From: Rehmannia glutinosa
Taxonomy: Eukaryota; Streptophyta; Magnoliopsida; Lamiales; Orobanchaceae
NCBI GenBank assembly: GCA_016081115.2
Contig: JABTTQ020001745.1
Span: forward strand, 620,001-684,000
DNA: 64,000 bases
Direction of reading: 5' to 3'
In this document: positions 31,201-42,526 of the stretch, one piece after another
How positions within the stretch are numbered: the first letter of the stretch is position 1
Layout: each line of letters begins with the position of its first letter
Translations under genes and position numbers: made by a program
Notes under the pieces: model-generated
Told to the model about the DNA's origin: nothing
Databases searched by the model: none
Seen by the model: the letters and a program-made list of their open reading frames with translations, nothing else

Positions 31201-33006
31201 AAGGATCCATTCCAATCAGCACCACAACAAAAACCTTCGGCCCCAACGCTCAAATCCCTCGTTTCTCAAAACCTTTGGCTGTTCAAACACAAAAGCCATG
31301 GCAGTGATCCCATTAAGAAGTTCATCAATGAATTGCAGGGTGATCTTGAAATTGTATACGTGGGACAAATGTGCTTATCCTGGGAATTCTTACATTGGCA
31401 GTACGATAAAGCCTTAGATTTATGGAACTCTGATCCGGACGGAATTCATCGGTACAATGAGGTTGCCGGCGAGTTTCAACAGTTTCAAGTGCTAATGCAA
31501 AGATTCACAGAAGATGAACCATTCCAAGGGCCAAGAGTGCAGAATTATGTCAAAAGTCGATGTGTTCTTCGTAATCTTCTTCAAGTTCCTCTCATAAGAG
31601 GTGAGATTATTATATAAGATCCTTGTTTTAGTTTCTTGTTGGTTAATTTACAAACCAAATGCTTTAGATTTAGCATGTTAGAAAAACATTCGGTTATCTT
31701 GCGAAATTACAAATACTCCCTTATGGTATAACAAACACCTTTTGAGGTTTATGATTTCATATCTTAAGGGTATAAATTATAAAGTAGAAACAAATATTAA
31801 GGGCTATTTGTAATTTTGAAAGACATCTGAGTTTTTTTTTTTTTGTAATTAGACTAAAAATCATAGGTATTTTTGTAATTAACCATTTTCTTGTTCAAAA
31901 GTGATGTAGATGAGTAAAATAAAGAGAGAATTTTACACCTGAGGTTTAGCTTAATTACAAAAAACTCAGTTATCTTCAAAATTATAAATATAGCCTTGAG
32001 GTTTGTAATTGCTTAATAAATACCTTCATGTTGATGGTGCAATTTGTAAACTAGAAACGAATTTCAAATAGGTATTAGTAATTTCTAAAATAGAGTTCGT
32101 TTTTTTCGTAAAACATCAGGGGTATTTTTTATAATTATCCCCAAAGTAAATTGCAACATAACTTGGCTTCTTGGCAGAGGACTACTTGAAAGGCAAAAAC
32201 AAGGGCAAGACAAAAGACACATATGAATATGTTTTCACAAGTGAAATGCTAGTGGAGATGGTTGAAGAATCGATCCGAATATTTTGGCGATTTGTTCGAT
32301 CCGATAAGGATTGCTTCTCTGTAGCTATCAATGCCCACAAGAAGCTGCCTGAGCTTCACAATTCTGAAGATCTCAAGTTGCTGTTAGAGGTCAGAAAAAC
32401 TCTTCAAAAGGTTGGTCCTTTGCAGTCCATTTCATGCATGCCCATAGATTCATCTATGAATTTAGGATTAATTACAAAACTATCACTGAGGTTTAGCTTA
32501 ATTACAAAATAACCGATTTCTCTCTTAAAATTACAAATACCCCCTGAAATTTGTTTTTAGCATACAAAATTGTACCATTAAGATGGTGTGGATATTTGTT
32601 AAGTAAATATAATCGGAGGGGATATTTGTAATTTTGAAAGATAACTGAAGTTTTTTTGTAATTAGGGTAAATCTCGGGGGTAACTTTTGTAATTATCCCA
32701 TGAATTTATTACTGAAAACATACATGTGTATTTGTTATTGCAATGCAGAAGGAGAAGAAGCTAAAGGATCTATTGAGGAGTGAAAATTGCATTTTGAGGA
32801 AATTTCAACAGAATAGGGAAGATGATTGGGATCAAGTTCTTTACTTTTTTGCCCAAGTAGATATGAAATTAGTGTCCAGGGTTTTCAATATGTCAAAAAT
32901 AACTAGGGACCAACTGATTTGGTGTCGAAGCAAGTTAAGCAAGATTAGTTTTGTGAATAGGAAAATCCACGTAGAACCAGCTTTTTTGCTCTTCCCTTGT
33001 AATTAG
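28215..33006 (+). CDS. DUF1666-family protein gene, five exons, frame broken in exon 2
   Basis: Exons: 28215-28324, 29788-30847, 31187-31600, 32178-32410, 32749-33006. All introns are GT...AG and phases agree at each junction (exon 1 ends AG, exon 2 adds G). Exon 1 encodes a hydrophobic segment (LASLVHTICIYLLPLFSFI), probably one membrane anchor. Exon 2 encodes an acidic, low-complexity part and then the conserved WEHQELIEQLRMELRKVRAT and ATGLPTILEESESPK. Exons 3-5 carry the DUF1666 domain: GQMCLSWEFLHWQYDKAL, NEVAGEFQQFQVLMQRF, ESIRIFWRFVRSDKD and a C-terminus ending HVEPAFLLFPCN. Function is unknown in plants. The two frames of exon 2 do not join (TAA at 30398-30400, new frame open from 30385), at a tRNA-like insert. 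A pseudogene, an extra small intron or an assembly error could explain this. Confidence 0.85.
28843..29551. mobile_element. Inverted-repeat element in intron 1 with AAAGTATTAG repeats
   Basis: The left arm (about 28843-28900: GGTCAGACCGTCCGACG, TTAGACGGATCTAA) is roughly inverted in the right arm (about 29471-29551: GGATTAGATCCGTTTAGACC, GTCTGAC). Between them (29010-29410) AAAAGTATTAGTAATYC recurs more than ten times at 25-45 base spacing. I found no clean target duplication, so the class is undecided. Confidence 0.55.
30390..30472 (+). mobile_element. tRNA-like (SINE-like) insert in exon 2 of the DUF1666 gene
   Basis: A segment of about 83 bp unlike the acidic coding around it. It contains the B-box match GGTTCGATTC (30429-30438) and an A-box-like CTAGGTTAAGACC. 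Imperfect repeats flank it: GAAAATGATGCTG (30377-30389) and GAAAGTGTTGCTG (30473-30485), 11 of 13 bases equal. The reading frame changes across it. An alternative is a tiny intron using GT at 30396, but its length near 72 bases would be at the lower limit for plants. Confidence 0.5.
30895..31025. repeat. Dispersed repeat in intron 2
   Basis: Similar to 24721-24845 in order and wording (TACATTCTTATCTT, ATCGGACCTAT, CTGTTTA). Confidence 0.6.
31641..31886. mobile_element. Small inverted-repeat element in intron 3 (copy 1)
   Basis: Ends GGTTAATTTACAAACC and, inverted, GGTTAATTACAAAAATACC. The 9-bp sequence TTTCTTGTT is on both sides (31632-31640, 31887-31895). Same family as copies 2 and 3. Confidence 0.6.
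31929..32142. mobile_element. Small inverted-repeat element in intron 3 (copy 2)
   Basis: Has the family interior (CTGAGGTTTAGCTTAATTAC, GGGGTATTTTTTATAATTATCC) but I see no clear duplication around it, so the ends are approximate. Confidence 0.5.
32465..32699. mobile_element. Small inverted-repeat element in intron 4 (copy 3)
   Basis: Best-preserved copy. Ends are GGATTAATTACAAAA and, inverted, GGGATAATTACAAAA. The exact 9-bp duplication ATGAATTTA flanks it (32456-32464, 32700-32708). The 9-bp size points to a Mutator-type family. Confidence 0.78.
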
Positions 33007-33125
33007 TTTCGTAAGTAGTTACATTTCTTATTGATTTGGTAAAATTTTGTATTAGAAGATTTTTGTTGGGTTTTTCTACTTTTACTTTTTGTTTGTTAAT
33101 TAATTGAACTTACTTACTTTTGACT

Positions 33126-33643
33126 AGGGTTATAAACGATCAAAGTCGAGTTGACCCGAGTTTTTAGTTAGCTTGTTTGCCAAATGTTTGTTTAGTCTTG
33201 TACTTGTTCGAGTTTGCCTTGAGCTTGGTTCACATTTTAAAGAGCTTGTTCGTGTTTGATTTGATAAAAATATTTAATGTTCGAATTTTATAATGTGCGT
33301 ATTTGTGAACATGTTCGTATTCGGGTTCGTGTTCTTTATGTGTTCGTGAACAATTAAAAATTGTGTTTCCAAACAATAAACAAACAAATATTCGAGCTAT
33401 TAGTTGAGCCTCTAACGAGTTTACTTATGAACGATTCTAAACAAACACTATATGAGAAAGCATTCATAAACATTTATAAATGAATACTAAACAAATTTGT
33501 TCATGAGCTATTAATGAACCAGTTATAATGTTCAAGCTTTGTTTATTTATTAAACGGCTATAAAATTTATTTATTTACGCTCATTTAACTAAATAAACAA
33601 ACATAAACTAATGTTATCCGATTTTGATTCATTTACAACCCTA
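33126..33643. mobile_element. hAT-like non-autonomous element
   Basis: Starts AGGGTTATAAACGA and ends with the inverse TAGGGTTGTAAATGA. The 8-bp duplication TTTTGACT flanks it (33118-33125, 33644-33651). The inside has repeated TGTTCG/CGAAC phrases and no coding. It lies about 120 bases after the DUF1666 stop codon. Confidence 0.78.
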
Positions 33644-33920
33644 TTTTGACTTTAATCAATGAGTAATATGTTGGATATATATCTCAACCACCTACATCCA
33701 GTAGGTATTTTGTGATTGTGAATATTTTTTCTTTTCCCCCTCAAGATGGGTAAGTTTAGATTGTCGATATGGACAAAACAACAATCAACATGGCCATTAT
33801 GGAAAATAAGAAAAAGGTTAATTGATTGTATGATCACAAGTTGCTGTCAATATTTGCTGCCCAAAAACTAATATTATATTAAAATAGTTATGGCATTGAG
33901 GAAATAAAATCTGATTGGAT

Positions 33921-34211
33921 TCATAAAAACCGTGACAATTTGTGAAAGCTCAGTTTTGCTTGTATTAGTAAAATTGTACAAAAGCCAAGCGCCAAGGCCC
34001 CATAATGACCTAATAATCGCAAACCTTGAGCTTCATCATTGGTTTGTGTTACCCAAGCCACATGATTCTTGCCCCCATGCCACGTGGTTAGAATTTGATC
34101 ATCAGAGTGACACCCTGTTTGGTTGGGACCAATTTCACCTGGGATTTGATTTTTGATTGAACTTTGAAAACCACATGGTTTGCAACTACCAGGATTGTTG
34201 GTCAGGAACAT
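33921..34211 (-). other. Open frame of unknown meaning (96 codons)
   Basis: A 96-codon frame with a hydrophobic segment near its C-terminus (GALALGFCTILLIQ) and four cysteines in the first half. I do not recognise it. An overlapping frame of 74 codons is open on the other strand. Neither has a clear promoter or splice context. It may be chance or a fragment of a gene. Confidence 0.2.
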
Positions 34212-34239
34212 TATGAAACTGCAAAATTAGTTTAAGTAA

Positions 34240-34620
34240 ATTTTACCATGTTATTAAGAGCTTCAGGACATTATATTAGCCAAAAATTTAGCCATGAGGT
34301 CAAAATTACCCTTATACCCCTCGTGAATAAGCTAAAAGGCTAAAATACCCAAAGATTTGCGTGTTTCATACGGACTTAGACGATCCCGATATGTGGAGAG
34401 AGCTCGTACGCTTACTGAAGTCAAACCTATAAATACATCACAGTTTCATTGCTATATGTATATCATAATCTCTTCTTTGTCTCGCTCTTCAGTTCGAAAC
34501 GATCTTATCATTTGTATCTGACTTTGGCATCAAATAGCCTTAGTTGGGGGTCCACCGGGCTACCCTAACGTTCGTTCTTTCACAGGTCCCTCGAACCAAG
34601 TACCTAAGCTTATGGTGAGA
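34240..34620 (+). repeat. Possible Gypsy LTR remnant
   Basis: CTATAAATACATC followed about 90 bases later by CTGACTTTGGCATC and a CCACCGGGCTACC stretch resembles the TATA box and the R-U5 part of plant Ty3-gypsy LTRs. No partner LTR or coding region is present. Confidence 0.33.
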
Positions 34621-37263
34621 CATCCTGATCCGTAGTACATCTGATTTATTCATACAAATCAAGCCAAAACAGTTATTCGAAGAGGATTTTTAACCAAAAC
34701 AAGAAAGGCAAAAATTGTGGGCATTCTTATCACAGCCCCTTTTTGTAGTTAAAGTTTACAGGTTCTCCAACGGCTCGTTTGGGAATAAGTACTGGACAAG
34801 ATGAGGGGAATAATCAAGCCATTGCCCTTTTTGTTTGTAGCCCGAATTTAATCAAGCAACCAATTGAGAAGGAATCACAATTCACAGCTCCCACGGTGTT
34901 AATATATAATCATAAATTTTCCTACAGTGCAAAAATCAAATATGGCCCCAATGTGTTTTTCTCATGCTTTTATTTTCACAATCCGTTTTTATGACAAGTG
35001 GTAATTTAGATATTTGACATAATAATCCTACATTATCGTCATCTCCAAACAAATAAATGTATACCATTTTTAAAAAATAAATATATCAATCCTTCATGTC
35101 AAACAAACTAGTACACCTAATTTTATAATACATTAATACATGAACAATCTACTACTAATTGTGTTTCAGTAGCGTTGTTGCTCAATTAGCGATAGTGACT
35201 TTAAAGGAATTGTGAATTATTTTTAATTATTAATATACGCGACACTCATTTTCGAGCACTTGTGCATATTGTATGTATTTTCTTGAACACCATGAAAATC
35301 TCTAGTTTATTTAATGCAACCATAATCTTAGTATATAAATATTATATACAAGAGGATTAAGATTATGGATAATAAACTAAAATTAAGTCCGTGATGAAAT
35401 TAATTAAAGTATGTGATCTTTAATTAAAATATCACTAATGTGGCCCAAAACATTTTGAATATGACAATGTGATCCGGACCGGCGTCGATGTGGAGATATC
35501 TTAGTGGGGACATTTATATATGATTTAATCATATAAGACTTGGACAGATTTAATTTGAATTTTTCAAACAAATTCCGTTGTAGAAATGAAAAATCAAATT
35601 AAATCACAAGATGATCATGTATAGATAAATCTTAATCCTGAGTGATTATAGACTCATGTTTATTTCTATGTGATTCTTAATTTGCTCATTTAGGTTTGTC
35701 ATATGACATTCCCAACACTTGCATTTTAGATTCACATTTAAATTAAATAGCTGGGAATATAAATTCACATATATGGAATCCATTCACTCTTGCGAGAAGT
35801 AGAAAGACGATTCTCTCATTTGTTAATTCTGGAACTGAATTGTTTGAGATCTCTAATTTATAATCAGATTATAAATTAACTATTCGCTAGTGAATTAATG
35901 GTAAATGATGATAAGAAGTAATTGGAGAGGTTTAACCGATACTACATAGCTTCAATTACGAATTGTCTATGGAGGATTAATCTATATGTAATGATTATAT
36001 CAATGGACTGCCCAAATTCGTAGAGTAAGATATTCTATAATTGTAAGAGTGCAATTCCGAATTTATAGTGGAGTAATTTCGAAATTAATAATTCGAATAA
36101 ATTAATTAAAGAGTTTAATTATTTATTCGATTTATTGGAGCTTATAATAATAGGTATATGGTCGCCGGTTCGCCTTCCTAGTGTAAACGGGTTAGAAATA
36201 ATATTTTATGTTCCTAAGGGTTTATGGAAAATAGTTTTTCATAATTTTTGGGCTAACATATTAATATCAGTTAATTTCGGAAATATATGATATTCTAAAG
36301 TTTTGACTGTACTGAGAATTAAATGAATATAAGATATTCATGATTTTAATATAACTATTAAGTTGATAATTATATTGCATAATTATCAATTAGAATTTGA
36401 GTCTATCTAGAATTATGAATTCTAGATAAGATAGGAGACTGAGTTGAAGTGGAAAACTGATTGTGACCACATCTGACATTACGAGGGTAATCTTTAGGTA
36501 CAACAATTGAGAGGAAGACGGCCGCTCACGTCAATAAAAAATTGAACAGTTGTTTAAAATTGCTATCTATTCTTCGGCCCATTTATTTGCAATTGCAATT
36601 GTCATCTTCAATTGCAAAGATTCTTTGATTGATCAACTCGGTCAGTTGAATAAAACTAGGTATTGGTCAATTCAATTTAAAAAAAAGGTTGGTTACCACA
36701 AACAGTTGTTTCCGGCGAGCAACAATTTTTGTGCAAATTTTTTTTTCTTCAAACGTGTGGTTTTGTGGTTGATTTTTAAGCCAAATTCAATTCTCCTCCT
36801 ATTTAGTTAGCCCAATTTTACGATCTCATGAGTTGAGTACAGGAAAATTAAAGTTAGGAACTTAGATTTATTATTTGGGTGCTCACACACTGCCGTTGAC
36901 AAGAAGGATCGAATTGGAAGATCGTGGTGTCTACGAGCATTGGGGATTGAAGGATTAACGAAGAAAAAGCGAGAAACAAGAAAATCATCGAAAAGGTAAA
37001 TTTTCTTATTCTTCCTTTAGTTAGAATAAATTTAATAAGCATGATCTTGTGTTCTTATATCTAAAACTCAATTTTTTTTTAAATTTCTTGCTTCCTCTTT
37101 TATTCGATTAGATTGAAAAGTCGGATCTTATTTGACCCGAATTCGATCCGGGACCCGTATATTTTCAACACACCCTTTACAAGAGCGTTAATGAGAGTTC
37201 AAACAAGTAAATCCCGAGTCTTTCAGTTTCTTTGATCTCCCCATATTCATTCCTCCCAACTTA
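34621..37263. other. Unassigned AT-rich sequence
   Basis: No gene is seen. Long frames are absent except an 86-codon frame at 36550-36810, which shows no known motif. The stretch near 37130-37175 (ATCCGGGACCCGTATATTTT, then CAACA) could be the end of a decayed LTR. Confidence 0.4.
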
Positions 37264-37264
37264 A

Positions 37265-37328
<64 letters not shown>
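37264..37328. repeat. TG/TA compound microsatellite
   Basis: About twelve GT repeats running into about twenty AT repeats. Confidence 0.93.
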
Positions 37329-37330
<2 letters not shown>

Positions 37331-38110
37331 AATTGGATCAAATGAGACCAATTTCCTGGGATAAGACCGTACGAACTAATATTGGTCACTCTTAATAATT
37401 TTGAATGGATGAGATTTGTTCACCTATTTTAGGTAATTAGATTGAAATTGTTTCTCATTAAGTACATTTCAATAATTTTTAATATCACCGGATTTTTTAT
37501 GGAGGCAAAATTATAATTGTAGCCCACAATTTTGGTTAAAAAATTATGCCATATCTTTATTGTCGCGATTTATGAGATGGTTTTTATTCCAATTTTTACA
37601 GTTTTGTTTTGGGTTTGTTACTATTTTAATTCTTCCGCCATTGAAGTTTTGTAGCTCTCAAGTGTTTGAAAAACTAAAACTTCAAGTTTGCAGTTGTTTT
37701 GAAATTTAACAACATTCAAGTTTACATCTCAACTCTGCTAGAATTGTTTGTTAGAGATGTTGCATAATTTGTAGAATCTTACTACGTATTTAGCTCTGCA
37801 TTGTTGCATATAGAAAAAAGTTCATACATCAATGGTCATCATTATCAATATGTAACAACATTATCATGTTATTAAACATACAATGATCGAATATTATATA
37901 TGCAGTAACATCCTTTTAATTAAGCAGCAAATTAAATAAAACATTCATTATACAAAACATGCAGTGATAATCTTCTAATTAAGCTGCAACCTAAAATAAA
38001 ATATGCAATAATCCAAAAGTAAACTATACATCAATGTTGCAACGATGTTCAAAAAAATGCACATATTAAGCACAAGTGTTCGAAAATAAATGTCGCCTTC
38101 ATTAATAATC
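37329..38110. other. Probable unclassified repeat
   Basis: The phrase GGATCAAATGAGACCAATTT next to a TA microsatellite is a common setting of dispersed repeats in plant genomes. Two related segments with TTAATTAAGCAGCAA and CTAATTAAGCTGCAA follow at 37915 and 37975. No coding. Confidence 0.4.
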
Positions 38111-38590
38111 AAGAATAATTCACAATTACTTTAAGGTCAATATCCCTGACAATCTCCGCCACTTGCCCTAAAGCATATGAGACAAATCTCCTTGTCCTAT
38201 GTTCTTCATATGCCTCTAAAAACAGTTTTTTGTAGGTTGGGTCTGGCTAACATGATCAACAAGAATGCACATTGACCCAGATATCGACTTTCGAGTATCC
38301 TTGCCTGACTAGAAGTTAGAATCAGTGTAACAATCTATTTTAAGATCACCACCTACATAGACAAACATATTGTTCTCCGAAGATACTTGAGAATGTTCTT
38401 GACTATTATCTAATGATATATTTCTGGATTAGATTGAAAAATGGTTGACTATCCCTACCGCATATCAAATATCGAGCCTACTAAAAAACATGGCATACAT
38501 AAGGTTGCCTACTATAGAGGCATAGAGAATGCGTCTCACGTCCTCTTCCTCCAGAGGTGTCTTAGGACACTGCTCCTTGGAGAGAATGAT
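38110..38590 (-). pseudogene. Copia RNase H fragment left of the CACTA element
   Basis: The minus strand reads KEQCPKTPLEEEDVRRILYA and GNLMYAMFFSRLDI, matching the block at the RT/RNase H border of Copia elements. Towards 38250 a degraded DCYTDSNF-like strand follows. Stops and frameshifts interrupt it. No LTR is attached. Confidence 0.75.
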
Positions 38591-38619
38591 TCAGATGATA
38601 TGTTAATCGTGTTTAATTA

Positions 38620-39000
38620 AACTACGCCAGAAAATAGTTCAGATAGCAGATTTCAGATAGTGTTTTTAGATGGAAGTGTTATTAAAAATTCGTGGATATT
38701 TTCGACAACACTTTTGTAGAAAAATGCTATCAGAATAAACCATATAATAATGTTTTATTAACGAAGTGTTATATGAAGAAAACAAAAGATAGCGCTTAAC
38801 TAAATAGGCGTTATATATGTTCTTGGAATAACATTTCATACACCAAGTATTATCCTAAAGCGTTATCTAAAAAAACAATTCAATCCAGTCTATTTTATTA
38901 AGATATCACTAATTAAAGAAACACTATATATTTTCTCATAATAACGCTTTGTACACCAAGCATTATATTAAAGTGTTATATGTGAAAAATAATTTTCCTC
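38620..39000. repeat. Left terminus and subterminal repeats of the CACTA element
   Basis: After the terminal repeat come about ten degenerate copies of AGTGTTAT/GATAGCGCTT and their inverses, for example AGATAGCGCTTAAC at 38788 and AAAGCGTTATCTA at 38857. In En/Spm such motifs bind the TNPA-type protein. Confidence 0.75.
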
Positions 39001-40430
39001 CAGCACATCTATTCTCTCACGCATAATTGCTTTCTTCACAGATCCTTTCTCAATAAAAATTCTCACCAAAAATTTTTGCCTCACCGTTTCTCAAAATCCT
39101 TTCACTTTCAAAATCTCGCAAAAAAACCCACATGCCGCAACGATTGCCTCTGGCAGGACATCTTCAACTCCACCTGACCCTCCACCGCCGACCGTCATGT
39201 CTGCCCTGCCATCTCCGCTTTTCCCGCTAAACGTCGTTCATCTACTCTGATGCTTTCCCCGCCCTCCGCTGTCGCTCCAGCACAGAAACCCACCTCCCCC
39301 GACGGCGCAGTAGCTTCTCCGACATGCTGGAGTTATCTCCGATGTGGACATCCGCTATGATGGCGAGCTGATATACTCCAAGGTCCTCGTGACGAAGACG
39401 ACTCTGCATGCCCCTCAGGTTCGCAGCGGCCAAAAAATTTCCTTCAATGGCTCGTGCAAGAGAAAACTTCCCATTGGTTGAACTATGTAAGTTGAAAATC
39501 TCTCTCTCTCTCTCTCTCATTTTTTTTTTCAGAATAGTTGAATTTTTTTAGGTTGAGTTTTCCCTTGAATTAGAGTTTCTTAATTCGAAAAAATTAAAAG
39601 TTGAATTATAGTTTTAGGTCAATGCGGCATTGTATTATCTGATTTGAGATTGTGATATTATTTTTTATGCAAAACCCATTTGTAAAATCCGTGCGCATTT
39701 GATGTTTGAAGTGTTCATATTGTTGATTTTTTAAGTAATGCAATTGGGGTTGCGCTTATTTTGATTTGGAGACATATATTCTAGTGAAAGTCAGTTGATA
39801 TTACTAGTATATTGTCGATTGTATTTGGATCATCGAATTGTGAAAACTTGAAATATGATTTTGATCGATACGAAAATGGAGGGATATAGTCCTGGAGCAC
39901 TGTTACAGGTATATTTCTTAACCAATCACCAATATGTTGAATTTCTCCTAAAATATAGAACTCAAAGAGAAATTAAATACGGTTATATAGTCTTGGAGCA
40001 CTCTTACTAGGTAAGAGATTTGATTTGGTTGTATTGGCCTCCTGAAAATTACTGTTATAGTGTTATTATCACATGCTTTGGAAACTTGCATGGATTGACT
40101 GATAGTATTGGTGGTGGTGGTTATTTGCGGTGGGAGACAATTTATGTAATGAAGTTGAATTTTCGTTTATATAATTTGGTGAATTGATTCCTTTTTTTTA
40201 TTTTTGTTTATTGTAGAGCTCGGGGTTGAGCTCCCTAATAATCTAAATTCAATCGTTTAATCTCCATCAAACTCACTTCAAACAATTCTCTTCTATTGTT
40301 CTTCTTCTTCCCTAACAATTCTCTTTTTGTTATGTGATTGACGAATTGCTTGAAAAATGTGTTAGTCATTACTGTTGCTATTATTTTATATTTTAGTCCA
40401 ATAGATCATGAAGTTACGGATCGAAAATAG
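39001..40430 (+). other. 5' untranslated region of the CACTA transposase gene
   Basis: A cytosine-rich part (39130-39440) is followed by a CT microsatellite (39497-39520) and AT-rich intron-like sequence. No protein is recognised. The minus-strand frame at 39242-39520 starts in the GA run and is not a gene. Confidence 0.5.
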
Positions 40431-40862
40431 ATGTCTGCTAGTCAATTGTCAAAGGAATATAAGGATGGAGTGAAAGAGTTTATAAGGTTTGCAGCCGAGC
40501 ATGCAGAAAATCCTAATAAAATCATATGCCCTTGCTTGAATTGTTGTTATTGAAAGAAAATTGGTGTCGATGAGTTGCTCGATCATTTAGTTTGTAATGG
40601 ATTGATCAAAGCTATACATGTTGGAATAAGCATTGTGAAATAAGAAATAAGTATAGTGATCATAGAGATAATATAAGTCATACAACAAGTGATCCATACA
40701 TAAATACAAATGATCAGTGTGATCAAGTTGAAAAGATTACTAATATGGTCGAAGAAGATCTTCGAGATTGTCATGAGATATTGGATAGATTGGTAAGTGA
40801 TGCAGAGAAACCGTTGTATGATGGTTGTACTAAATTCACAAGGTTGTCGGCAGTGTTGAAGT
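40431..40862 (+). pseudogene. CACTA TNP2-type transposase, N-terminal part
   Basis: Starts at an ATG giving MSASQLSKEYKDGVKEFIRF, then ICPCLNCC and, after damage, HLVCNGLIK and SYTCWNKH, the pattern of the transposase-associated domain (CPC..C zinc-binding type) at the N-terminus of TNP2 proteins. A TGA at 40551-40553 and a 1-base loss near 40613 break the frame. It runs to KPLYDGCTKFTRLSAVLK, where Copia E is inserted. The same exon resumes at 54921. The protein would cut and rejoin the transposon ends. Confidence 0.85.
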
Positions 40863-42398
40863 TGTTAGGAATTTTATTGTTTAGATTTTGATGAATGCCA
40901 TGTAAAACTTAGAATAGAAAGTTGGCTCCCCAATTTTTGCTGTAAAATGTATTGTAACAATTAGAGTTGGCCAAGCCGAGTTAAGTCGCCACGCCCCAAC
41001 TTGCAAGAAGACAATCAAGGCTTGAAGGAAAACTCTGTGTGAGACAGTGAGTACAAAGAAAGAAAGCAGACATGAACTCGATGAAGAAGCGGTGAGATGC
41101 GGTGAGTGGAACATCATCAAGTCAATCAAGAGAAGCAAGTCTCAAGTCAAGTGATGGAAGAGTCATCCATGATTGGAAGTCGACTCTAAGTCACCTGGGA
41201 AAGCAAGGAAATGCGATCAAGTCGAGATAATCGTAAAAAACCGTTGCCTGTACGTAAATCAAGAGACTTACTTAAACAAGTAATATCTCCATACCACCTT
41301 TCTTGGAGTGCTCGGTCCCGAGAAGCGTGCAAAAGGAATGAACCAATGGGAAGCACTACACCGTGTCGAACTACGAAAAGGTGATAAAATAATTCATACG
41401 AGGAAATGGCAATTCCAAGAAGCGCAAGCCAACGATCGCAAAGTGACTTTCAAAAATGAGCCTATCTCTTCAACGGGCAAATTTTTGAAAGTTCACTATA
41501 AAAGGTGAGGAATTTGTTTGAGAAAAAGTGATGAATGACACACACGTGAATATATACAAGCTTATCCAAAATCGAAACATTCTCAATCCTCAAGCCTACA
41601 CTTGAAATACATCAATCCAACACTTACCCGTGAAGGAAAGAGAACTTCAACCATTGAAGAGGAAACCTTAAAAACAAAGGGTCTACATTCCGGGAAGGAT
41701 TGTAGAAAGGTTCAAGGTGAACCAAGTCTTAAGCTCTTGGAGGGCTTCGTGATCAAATCCAAAGTGCTTAAGCAAGTGAGTCAGTAGTAAAGCGCACGCC
41801 CTGTGAAGAAGTTCGAGTCGCACGAGAAGCTTGGTGAGTGATCAAGGCGTCTCCGGATCGAGTCCCAAAGGATCAAGTCGAATTTGTTGTGATCAAGACT
41901 TGTATCTAGACATTACCACTTTGTAAACTGATCATTACTTAGTGGATTCCTCCGGGAGTTGGAGAAGAGAGGAGTAGAAGAATTACCCCATCTTCGAACC
42001 TCTATAAAAACTTTATTGTGTCATTTACATTTCAAAGATTTAAATTTCGCACTTTTAATTGCTTATATCTCACGATAAATTTGCTATCCATTTGATAATT
42101 TATAAGTACTAAATCAATTTGTAAAAACTTGCTTAATCAAACTTAAGGGTGTTAAGTCTTCCAATAAAAAACAAAACCACAAGTTGAGTCAATTTATAGC
42201 CAACAATTTGAGTTACTCTATTAATGTACGGCTCGAAATTGTTCATTTGAGAGATTAACTCTACCGAGTGACTAATTCGATTGTCCATCAAGGACACGGT
42301 GTGTAGAACTCAGAGATTTAAAAGGCCTAAATCGAAAATTTGGTAAGGTTTATTCAACCCCCTTCTAAACCTTACACTTACACCCCTTGGGACCTACA
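40863..42398 (+). repeat. 5' LTR of Copia E
   Basis: Begins TGTTAGGAATTTTATTG and ends GGGACCTACA. It pairs with 53382-54920. Many differences between the two are short clustered indels. Confidence 0.94.
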
Positions 42399-42400
42399 AG

Positions 42401-42412
42401 TGGTATCGGAGC
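42401..42412 (+). promoter_or_regulatory. Primer-binding site of Copia E
   Basis: TGGTATCGGAGC, two bases after the LTR. One base differs from the usual TGGTATCAGAGC. Confidence 0.9.
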
Positions 42413-42526
42413 GGTTGGTTCATTGAACCCTCCGCATGGTTCTTGAACTAGATCTCCAAACTTTTCAAAAGTCCGCTTTAGTACTTAAACTTTCAAAACT
42501 CTTTTCTATCATTAAAAGCTATTATC

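Noticed and set aside
33921..34211. 96-codon minus-strand frame as a second host gene
   Set aside because: Kept only as a low-confidence feature: no homologue recognised, the opposite strand is also open, and no splice or promoter support.
37264..37328. Microsatellite as a transposon terminus
   Set aside because: No inverted partner or duplication could be paired with it.
39242..39520. 92-codon minus-strand frame in the CACTA leader
   Set aside because: It starts in a GA/CT microsatellite and runs antisense to the transposon's genes through a GC-rich leader.
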